Position numbers and translations under genes: made by a program. DNA of 12,262 nt from Candidatus Aerophobetes bacterium Ae_b3b (lineage in GTDB: Bacteria > Aerophobota > Aerophobia > Aerophobales > AE-B3A), in assembly GCA_005223085.1 (NCBI GenBank), contig NJBP01000057.1:1-12262 (forward strand), given 5' to 3'. Of the stretch, positions 6,505 through 12,262 are shown one piece after another. The notes beneath the pieces are model-generated. The model worked only from the letters and a program-made list of their open reading frames with translations, made no database searches and was not told where the DNA came from. How positions within the stretch are numbered: position 1 is the first letter of the stretch; each line of letters begins with the position of its first letter.

Positions 6505-7332
6505 TTATTTTACTGCTCCAAAGGTCAATCCCCGCACAATGTACCGCTGCAGGTAAACCACCAGGACAAATGCGGGAATGAGCGCCAGAGTGGAAAGTGC
6601 ACACATGAGGGGCCAGTCAAATCTCATGGTTCCGGCTAAAGATGCTACCAGGACAGGAACAGTACGCGCTGCCTCCGAGGTTAAAACAAAAGCAAATAAA
6701 AACTCATTCCAGGACAAAAGAAATACCAGAGCAGATACTGCCACGATCATAGGGGCAGCTACCGGAACCAGAACGTACAAAAGAATCTGAGTTCTGGTAG
6801 CTCCATCAACTATGGCAGCTTCTGCCAGTTCAGAGGGAATCTCCTCAAAGTAACTTTTTAAAAGCCATATAGCAAGGGGAAGATTAATGGTAAGATGAGC
6901 CACCATTACTGCAAATATGGTATCTACCAGACGGAAGCTGCGCAGAATAATGTAAAGGGGAACAATTATTCCAAAGGCAGGAGCCATTCTTACAGTAAGT
7001 ATCCAGAAACCTATATTTTGACTTGCCTTGGTCTTGAGATTGGCCAGAGCGTATCCTGCCGAAACGCCAAGCACCAGTACCAGGACAACATTAGATAAAG
7101 ATACGATGGCGCTGTTCAGAAATGCCTTAAGCATCCCTCCTCCAAGAGCTTTCTGATAAGCTTCAAAAGTAGGTCTCCAGATAAGAGCAGGAGGAATCTT
7201 CAGAGCCTGGTACATACTCTTAAAGGAGGATTGGACCAACCAGATGAGGGGGAAAAGAACAAAAACAAGGTAGGTAAAAACAATAGCATAGAGGACTAGC
7301 TTCTTTAAATTACTGTACTTTTGCCCATACAT
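6505..7332 (-). CDS. Sugar ABC transporter permease, MalG/UgpE-like (CUT1)
   Basis: Inner-membrane subunit of 275 residues with about six hydrophobic segments, the first at about 12-36. The MalG-type cytoplasmic EAA loop is clear at 171-190 (EAAIVDGATR, Gly177 conserved), with SWNEFLFA following at 207-214. This loop docks onto the ATPase. MalG-like proteins pair with a MalF-like partner to form the channel. The ATG at 7332 shares one base with the partner's TGA (TGATG), and AAGGAG lies nine bases upstream, so the two are translationally coupled. CUT1 systems carry oligosaccharides, polyols or glycerol-phosphate compounds, and the sequence does not say which. No ATPase gene follows; the next gene is an aminotransferase. 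Confidence 0.94.
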   Translation of the reverse strand: MYGQKYSNLKKLVLYAIVFTYLVFVLFPLIWLVQSSFKSMYQALKIPPALIWRPTFEAYQKALGGGMLKAFLNSAIVSLSNVVLVLVLGVSAGYALANLKTKASQNIGFWILTVRMAPAFGIIVPLYIILRSFRLVDTIFAVMVAHLTINLPLAIWLLKSYFEEIPSELAEAAIVDGATRTQILLYVLVPVAAPMIVAVSALVFLLSWNEFLFAFVLTSEAARTVPVLVASLAGTMRFDWPLMCALSTLALIPAFVLVVYLQRYIVRGLTFGAVK

Positions 7333-8210
7333 CAGGTAATTCTCCTTATCAGGAAAATACTCACCCCTATGGTCATAATCAGCATAATAATGGCCAGAGT
7401 CGCTGCCTGACCCAGATGAAAGTAGAGAAAACCGATCTTCCAGCCTAAAAGAGGAAAGGTCTGGGTAGCGGTTCCCGGTCCCCCACTGGTCATAACGAAG
7501 ATAGCGTCAAACACATTAAAGGCATCAATAAACCTTATGATCAAAGCTATAATAATAGCCGGTTTTATTAAAGGAAAGGTGATATGGCTAAACAACTGCC
7601 AGCTTGAGGCTCCATCTATTCTTGCCGCCTCATAAAGATCAGGGGAGACCGCCTGCAGACCAGCAAGGAGGATCAAAAACATCAAAGAGGTCTTGCTCCA
7701 GATATCGGCCAGTATAATCGAGCTCAGAGCCAGTGAAGGATCGGCAAGGAGACTTTTCATAAACCCCATAGCGGGTAGTATAAAGGCTCCTATTACTCCC
7801 ACTTCTCTGTTTAAGGCGAATTTCCAGGCAAAACCTGCTACCACCGGAGGAATCACCAGAGGTAGAGCGATGAGGGTTCTCATTATCCCCCTGCCTTTCA
7901 ACTGCTCGTTCAGTATCAAGGCTAACCCCAGACCCAGGATAAAGGTTAAGGTGGTAGTCGAAAAGGTATACATTACTGAAACTTTTAACGACTGAAGAAA
8001 CTCAGACGAGGTTAAAACACGGGAGAAATTCTCAAATCCGATAAAAGGCATGCCTCTTTTAAACAGTACCCACTCGTGGAAGCTGACGTAAAAGAGAAAA
8101 AAGGTAGGAAAAGCAACTATGGACAGAAGAACCAACAAGGCAGGGAGGAGGAATTTATACTGCCAGCTCAATTTATTTTCCTCTGGGGGCCAGTAGACTC
8201 TGACCCCCAT
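7332..8210 (-). CDS. Sugar ABC transporter permease, MalF/UgpA-like (CUT1)
   Basis: The 292-residue partner permease. It has a hydrophobic N-terminal segment (about 18-42), several more membrane helices, an EAA loop at 194-213 (YEAARIDGASSWQLF with Gly200) and the MTSGGPG motif at 240-246 typical of UgpA/MalF/LacF-type subunits. It lacks the extra N-terminal helices and large periplasmic loop of enteric MalF, so it belongs to the compact six-helix form. The ATG at 8210 is 12 bases after the solute-binding protein stop, with AGGA upstream. The order binding protein, permease, permease is the standard CUT1 layout. Confidence 0.94.
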   Translation of the reverse strand: MGVRVYWPPEENKLSWQYKFLLPALLVLLSIVAFPTFFLFYVSFHEWVLFKRGMPFIGFENFSRVLTSSEFLQSLKVSVMYTFSTTTLTFILGLGLALILNEQLKGRGIMRTLIALPLVIPPVVAGFAWKFALNREVGVIGAFILPAMGFMKSLLADPSLALSSIILADIWSKTSLMFLILLAGLQAVSPDLYEAARIDGASSWQLFSHITFPLIKPAIIIALIIRFIDAFNVFDAIFVMTSGGPGTATQTFPLLGWKIGFLYFHLGQAATLAIIMLIMTIGVSIFLIRRIT

Positions 8211-8222
8211 TTTTATCTTTTC

Positions 8223-9608
8223 CTACTTCTTGTAGTAGCCTGCTCTAAGCATAGTCTCCAGTGCCCAGGTCTGCAGTCCAGAGAGAACTGCCTCAACAGA
8301 TTTCGTTTTAGCTATGGCCTCTGATGTAGCGGTTCCTACTCTATCCATATACTCATTAAGTTCAGGAATGTACGGAAAATAAAAAGGTTCTGCCTCTAAG
8401 ATGGACTCCTCGTTGAGTTTTATCTCCTCCAGTCCATATCTTTTAATCAGAACATCGCTATACAGAACAGATTTCATGGTGACATTGGGCCACTGGGTTC
8501 TCTCGGCAAAGGCCTGCATGGATTCTTTCCCCATAAGGAAAGTAAGTACTTTCCAGGCTTCCTTTTTATGCCTTGAGTCTTTATTAATTCCCAGGGAGAA
8601 GGTCCAAAAGCTCTGTATCTGCTTTCCACCAGATCCGGTGGGACTCTTGGAAAATCTGGTATACTTTTTGACCTGCTCATCTTCGGTAACCCCGAGAGCT
8701 GCATAGGCATTAATAGCTGAGGGCATAAGTATCGCTGCTTTACCCATAGCGTAAATATTCATCATATCTACCCAGGTATGGGTGGAAATTCCGGGAGGGC
8801 CGTACTTCTGGCAAATTTCAACAAAGGCACCGAATCCGGGAGCAAAATCTCCGGTAAAAATGGGCATAGCCTTTTTCTCCTTGATCTGGTCGGGAGTCAT
8901 TGCCCCTCCCTCAAACCAAGCAGGATACCCGGCCCAGGCATAGACAAATCCTGCCACATCCAAAGTAGGTTCCTCACCAGGTGCACCACGCATGGTTACC
9001 GGATAAACATCGGTTATCCCCTCTCCACGCAGACCGGACTTTAACGCTTCCAGCACCTGGTAGAGTTCATCTGTAGTTTTAGGGGAAGTGAGCCCATATT
9101 TATCAAAGATATCTTTCCTGTACATTATACCGGCTCCAAAGGAGTAGTAGGGCAGTGCATAGAGTACTCCTTCAACCCGGTTGGCATCCAAAAACTGGGG
9201 ATAAACATCTTGGGGATCAAAGTATCCACCGGGATAAAGCTCCAGGTATTTATCCAGAGGCTCCAGAAAGCCGCCATATCCGTAAGTCTGTACACCTCCG
9301 TCAGTTCCCACCAGCACTAAATCATAGCGGCCGGTTCTTGCAGCAAAATCGGCAGCTACTTTCTGTCTGATCGCAGTTTCATCTCCCCATTCGATCCGTA
9401 CATCCACTCCTTCTTTTTCCTCAAACTGCTTTAACCTCTCTGTTTCATCTACCCCAGTGCTACCAAAGAGCTCCGGCCAGGCAAAACCCTGGGCAAAAAC
9501 GAGAACCCTGATTCCGGTTTTGGCTGCTCCAGCAGGTAAACTCATCAGTGAGATCACCAAGGCCAGACTCACTGTTAGGCCTACAGCCTTTAAAAAATTC
9601 TTACTCAT
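8223..9608 (-). CDS. Extracellular solute-binding protein family 1 (CUT1 sugar-type)
   Basis: The 461-residue binding protein that captures the substrate outside the membrane and delivers it to the two permeases encoded just downstream. The N-terminus is a Sec signal: a basic start (MSKNFLK), a hydrophobic core to about residue 24, and a likely signal peptidase I site after AGA (26-28). No lipobox cysteine is present. The mature protein shows the family 1 layout, including a YDLVLVG-type strand, ALPYYSFGAGIMYRKDIFDKYGL in the middle and a late-domain segment with FSLGINKDS. The start is ATG 9608, four bases after AAGGAGGT. A longer reading from TTG 9647 would put 13 charged residues before the signal and is rejected. 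The ligand cannot be predicted. A 142-base gap upstream may hold its own control element. Confidence 0.92.
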   Translation of the reverse strand: MSKNFLKAVGLTVSLALVISLMSLPAGAAKTGIRVLVFAQGFAWPELFGSTGVDETERLKQFEEKEGVDVRIEWGDETAIRQKVAADFAARTGRYDLVLVGTDGGVQTYGYGGFLEPLDKYLELYPGGYFDPQDVYPQFLDANRVEGVLYALPYYSFGAGIMYRKDIFDKYGLTSPKTTDELYQVLEALKSGLRGEGITDVYPVTMRGAPGEEPTLDVAGFVYAWAGYPAWFEGGAMTPDQIKEKKAMPIFTGDFAPGFGAFVEICQKYGPPGISTHTWVDMMNIYAMGKAAILMPSAINAYAALGVTEDEQVKKYTRFSKSPTGSGGKQIQSFWTFSLGINKDSRHKKEAWKVLTFLMGKESMQAFAERTQWPNVTMKSVLYSDVLIKRYGLEEIKLNEESILEAEPFYFPYIPELNEYMDRVGTATSEAIAKTKSVEAVLSGLQTWALETMLRAGYYKK

Positions 9609-9612
9609 CTTG

Positions 9613-9620
9613 ACCTCCTT
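9613..9620 (-). promoter_or_regulatory. Strong ribosome binding site of the solute-binding protein
   Basis: AAGGAGGT on the minus strand, four bases before ATG 9608, is a near-complete anti-16S match. It fits the high level at which binding proteins are usually made, and it settles the start. Confidence 0.8.
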
Positions 9621-9722
9621 TACCTTCTTGGTCTTACCTTTTCCCAAACTGAGCCATTTTTAATCTATTCACCACCTCCTTTTTCTGGCCCTTTTTAGCT
9701 TTTGTGGTTAAATCTGTACCGG

Positions 9723-9738
9723 TTTTTCCGAAGAAAAA
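9723..9738 (-). promoter_or_regulatory. Short UUCG-tetraloop hairpin between hydrolase and binding-protein genes
   Basis: On the minus strand TTTTTC-TTCG-GAAAAA can form a 6-base stem closed by the C(UUCG)G tetraloop, a very stable loop type in RNA. It begins 12 bases after the upstream stop codon. There is no T-run after it, so it is not a standard terminator. It might mark an mRNA processing or stabilising element ahead of the transporter genes. The stem is mostly A-U, so the call is weak. Confidence 0.3.
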
Positions 9739-9750
9739 GGATCTCGAAGC

Positions 9751-10485
9751 TTATATAAAAGTTGGAGGTACCGATAGTTTTTTTAAAGCTGAGATTGCCC
9801 GATCTATATGCTGCTGGCCATCCCTTAGAGTAAATAGCTTATGTCCTGGCAAAAGCACATCTACAGAGAGATTGGCCAGACGATTAATATAACTGCGGTA
9901 ATCGGCAAGGTTTGAGCCCCAGTAATTTAAAAGACCAATTTCTCCATCGTAAAACACCACATCTCCGGTAAAGAGGATGTGCTTTCCTCGGTGCTCTAAA
10001 AGATAGCAGGTTGACCCTGGACTATGCCCCGGGGTGTGAATAGCCCTTAGTTGAAGCTCTCCAACCCAGATAGCATCCCTATTCGATACAACAACATCGG
10101 TAGAGCAATGGGGGAAAAGGTAATCCGGTGAATAGATACCGTTTTCCTTGGCAATGATGAGTCCGAGTTCTTCATCTGTTCCCCTCTCCAATAAATTGAC
10201 CTCGTCTCCAGGAACAAAAATTTTGCACCGCAATTTTTCTCTCATTCCCTTGCATCCTCCGGCATGGTCTGCATGGGTATGGGTAAGGATGACTTTATTA
10301 ATCTTAGTGGGGTCAAAACCATCTTCTTCTATGTTAGCAAAGATCCTTTCAATCTCAAGGCCCACTCCCGCATCAATTAGAGCAGGTTCACCTCCTCCAT
10401 CTAAAAGGTAGATATAGGAATCATTAGAGTGAGAAAGACCTACCATTCCTGCTCCTACAAGGTAAATACCAGGCATAATCTTCAT
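9751..10485 (-). CDS. Metallo-beta-lactamase fold hydrolase
   Basis: A 244-residue MBL-fold protein, probably cytoplasmic since no signal is seen. All metal ligands are present: His69, His71, Asp73 and His74 in the THTHADH motif, His154 in TPGHSPGS, Asp175 in FTGDVVF, and His215 in LLPGHK. The pattern is that of the glyoxalase II-like hydrolases, which cleave thioesters, lactones or phosphodiesters. Inference: a lactonase role would suit a pathway in which the upstream Gfo/Idh enzyme oxidises a sugar to a lactone, but motif content cannot separate this from other MBL activities. The ATG at 10485 overlaps the preceding TGA by four bases (ATGA), which indicates coupled translation. A second ATG three codons in is also possible. 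Confidence 0.9.
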   Translation of the reverse strand: MKIMPGIYLVGAGMVGLSHSNDSYIYLLDGGGEPALIDAGVGLEIERIFANIEEDGFDPTKINKVILTHTHADHAGGCKGMREKLRCKIFVPGDEVNLLERGTDEELGLIIAKENGIYSPDYLFPHCSTDVVVSNRDAIWVGELQLRAIHTPGHSPGSTCYLLEHRGKHILFTGDVVFYDGEIGLLNYWGSNLADYRSYINRLANLSVDVLLPGHKLFTLRDGQQHIDRAISALKKLSVPPTFI

Positions 10486-11477
10486 AGTGATATTTCTCTC
10501 TCCTTTTCTGCAGATTCTACCGCCGCCAGAGCTATTTTCACCGACTCCCGGGCATCCTCAAGACAAACCCTTTTCTGGGACTCTCTTTTAAGCACACAGC
10601 AGGTAAAATACTCTAGCATCCGGTGAACTGTTCCCCGACCATGGCCATTAATAACTGGCCAGAAAAAAATGTCAGGGTACTCACTTCTCTTCTCGGTCCA
10701 GATGGGCATGCCCATAGCGGGAGACTCAATGCTGGCAACACCCCGGGAGCCTATGACTTCCACTGTAGAATTTAGCTCAGTGGGAGCTCCATCGGGAAGC
10801 AGCCAGGAGGTCTCCACTACAGCAATTCCACCACGGGAGAAGGTTAGAACCGCCCAGTAAGTATCAGCAATTTTAGGATCTAAAACATTTACCTTTCTGG
10901 CGTATACTTTGATCACCTCATCCTCCATATACCAGCGGCAAAGGTCAATCTCATGTATACCAGTCTCCAGCATCGGTGTGTGTTTAGCGTGCTGCTCAAA
11001 AAGGCCCTTCCACACATTTCTCCTGCTGTAAATGGAAACGATTTTTCCCAGCTCACCTTTTTTTATTCTCTCCTTTAGTAACTCATAACGGATATCAAAA
11101 CGGAGAGTATGGGCTACCATAAAGATAACCTCTTTTTCTCTGGCCTTCTGGATTATCCTGTCAACTTCTTTGAGAGTAAGGGCAAGAGGTTTTTCCGCCA
11201 GGACATCCTTTCCTGCCTCCAGAGCTAACAGGATAGGCTGGACATGACGTTCAGGTTCAGTCGATACTATGATAGCCCGAGCTTCTGCGTTCTGGATAAT
11301 TTCCTGAAAATCCAGATAGTATTTTTTGATCCCATACTTCTTGCAGATCTGTCTACACCTTTCCTCACTCCGGGAACACACAGCTACTACATCGACATAA
11401 GGTAGGGCAGAGAGAGCTGAAAGTTGGACATCTCCCCATCTTCCAAGACCAATAAGACCTATTCTTACCCTGTCCAT
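10482..11477 (-). CDS. Gfo/Idh/MocA family NAD(P)-dependent oxidoreductase
   Basis: A 331-residue dehydrogenase of the glucose-fructose / inositol dehydrogenase family, which oxidises or reduces hydroxyl groups on sugars and cyclitols. The N-terminal Rossmann fold has GLIGLGRWG at 7-15, and the EKPLALT motif (95-101) contributes Lys96. The C-terminal alpha/beta domain has ETGIHEIDLCRW (171-182) with His175 and Asp178 at the usual catalytic positions. The length is normal. The ATG at 11477 lies 24 bases after the aldolase stop, and the 3' end overlaps the MBL gene. Placed between a 2-keto-3-deoxy acid aldolase and a possible lactonase, it is the best candidate for the first oxidation of the imported sugar. 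Exact substrate and cofactor preference are unknown. Confidence 0.93.
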   Translation of the reverse strand: MDRVRIGLIGLGRWGDVQLSALSALPYVDVVAVCSRSEERCRQICKKYGIKKYYLDFQEIIQNAEARAIIVSTEPERHVQPILLALEAGKDVLAEKPLALTLKEVDRIIQKAREKEVIFMVAHTLRFDIRYELLKERIKKGELGKIVSIYSRRNVWKGLFEQHAKHTPMLETGIHEIDLCRWYMEDEVIKVYARKVNVLDPKIADTYWAVLTFSRGGIAVVETSWLLPDGAPTELNSTVEVIGSRGVASIESPAMGMPIWTEKRSEYPDIFFWPVINGHGRGTVHRMLEYFTCCVLKRESQKRVCLEDARESVKIALAAVESAEKEREISL

Positions 11478-11501
11478 TCTGACATTCCTATCTTTTTCCT
11501 T

Positions 11502-12164
11502 CTAACTTTCCCATTTCCCTCTGGCCTTTTTTACCTCCTCTATGAACTGTTCTGCTTTTCTGGTTATCACTTCAAACTGCGCTTGCGCCACAGCTTTTTT
11601 ATCCACCAGGGCACTACCGACTGAGATGACCGAAGCTCCAGCCTTAATAAACTCTCCGGCATTATCTAAACTCACCCCTCCGGTGGGATTAAGCAGGATC
11701 TGGGGTAAGGGTGCCTTTATGGCTTTAATGTACGAGGGTCCACCCAATTGACCGGCTGGGAAAACCTTCACTACATCCGCCCCCATCTCCCAGGCTCTCA
11801 CTATCTCGGTAGGAGTCATGGCCCCGGGGATTACAATCTTACTGTACCTTTTACATAGCCTCACCAGTTCGGGATTAAGACAGGGTCCCACAATGAATTC
11901 GGCGCCGGCCAAAATAGATGCTCGGGCGGTTTCCGGATCCAGTACTGACCCCGCCCCCAACAATATCTCATCGCCGGCCTCCTTAGCCAGGCTTTCCATA
12001 ACTCCTATGGCACCGGGAACCGTCATAGTGATCTCAATGGTATTAATTCCTCCTTTTCTGATAGCCTCAACTACTTTAAGAGCCTCATCGGCTGACCTTG
12101 CCCTGATGACAGGAATAACTCCCCCCTCAAGCATAATCCCAAGTTTTTCACTTTTTTGACTCAT
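11502..12164 (-). CDS. eda: KDPG/KHG aldolase (2-dehydro-3-deoxy-phosphogluconate aldolase)
   Basis: A 220-residue class I aldolase that cleaves 2-keto-3-deoxy-6-phosphogluconate (or 4-hydroxy-2-oxoglutarate) to pyruvate plus an aldehyde in the cytoplasm. The barrel motifs are all present: Glu44 in IEIT; GAGSVLDPETA at 70-80; PGAMTPTEI at 113-121; the Schiff-base Lys133 in ADVVKVFPA; NPTGGV at 159-164; and VGSALV at 182-187. The length is typical. The ATG at 12164 follows AAGGAGG with nine bases between. Being first of the visible set, it may head the operon; its promoter lies beyond the right edge or in the repeated leader. A near-identical 5' end occurs at 1-119, so this genome or sample carries a second version. 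Relatives acting on phosphorylated galactonate or on unphosphorylated keto-deoxy acids look alike, so the substrate is not fixed by sequence. Confidence 0.93.
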   Translation of the reverse strand: MSQKSEKLGIMLEGGVIPVIRARSADEALKVVEAIRKGGINTIEITMTVPGAIGVMESLAKEAGDEILLGAGSVLDPETARASILAGAEFIVGPCLNPELVRLCKRYSKIVIPGAMTPTEIVRAWEMGADVVKVFPAGQLGGPSYIKAIKAPLPQILLNPTGGVSLDNAGEFIKAGASVISVGSALVDKKAVAQAQFEVITRKAEQFIEEVKKARGKWES

Positions 12165-12262
12165 ACCTTCTTCCCTCCTTTATCTTACCTGATGAGTTTT
12201 TCCTTGCCGCATGCGACTGCAACCCATTCGAACCGCTACCGAAATAACCGCCTATGTCAAAA
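12046..12262. repeat. Right member of the 217-base direct repeat at the window ends
   Basis: Matches 1-217 with an offset of 12,045 bases and four substitutions (12080, 12123, 12173 and 12219). It contains the aldolase 5' coding part and its leader, including the ribosome binding site at 12174-12180 and the CGCATGCG palindrome at 12208-12215. It is cut by the window edge. Confidence 0.97.

Noticed and set aside
9609-9647. Extending the solute-binding protein to TTG 9647.
   Set aside because: This would put 13 mostly charged residues before a clean Sec signal, and the strong AAGGAGGT directly before ATG 9608 would fall inside the gene.
1-12262. CRISPR arrays, insertion sequences, integrases, rRNA or tRNA genes.
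   Set aside because: No regularly spaced short repeats, transposase-like proteins or structured RNA genes were found on either strand. The terminal repeat is explained by the aldolase locus.

Overview
This 12,262-base window is bacterial, and every gene I can support lies on the minus strand, so transcription runs from the right end to the left. The genes suggest a heterotroph that lives on sugars or sugar acids. They include a CUT1-type sugar ABC transporter, a KDPG-type aldolase, a Gfo/Idh/MocA dehydrogenase and an Old Yellow Enzyme-type flavoprotein with four cluster-ligand cysteines. The flavoprotein hints at an anaerobic or microaerobic life. The solute-binding protein has a plain Sec signal and no lipobox cysteine, which fits a diderm envelope better than a Gram-positive one. 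Both points are inference, and I cannot name the phylum.

Layout from right to left (transcription order): a KDPG/KHG aldolase (11502-12164), a Gfo/Idh/MocA oxidoreductase (10482-11477) and a metallo-beta-lactamase-fold hydrolase (9751-10485) form a tight set. After a 142-base gap come a solute-binding protein (8223-9608), two CUT1 permeases (7332-8210 and 6505-7332), a class I/II aminotransferase (5334-6485), a multidomain NADH:flavin oxidoreductase (3367-5337) and an M20 deacylase (2019-3278). Stop and start codons overlap or nearly touch at most of these junctions, so one or two long operons are likely. No transporter ATPase is present in the window.

The left 2 kb differs in character. It holds the remains of a D-2-hydroxyacid dehydrogenase gene (about 1803-2011), a small XRE-type helix-turn-helix protein (1348-1599) with a possible operator, and an NAD+ diphosphatase, NudC (389-1204). 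It ends in the first 39 codons of a second aldolase gene (1-119) that runs off the edge.

The most striking structure is that the two ends of the window are a direct repeat. Bases 1-217 match 12046-12262 with four substitutions and no gaps. The repeat covers the aldolase 5' coding region and its leader. Either two recently duplicated aldolase loci flank the catabolic cluster, or the window is a contig ending in a repeat, or there is a 12,045-base tandem or circular unit. The sequence alone cannot decide.

Together the genes suggest import of a sugar-like or sugar-amino-acid compound, oxidation by the Gfo/Idh enzyme, possible deacylation and transamination, and aldol cleavage of a 2-keto-3-deoxy acid. 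The substrate cannot be named from the sequence.
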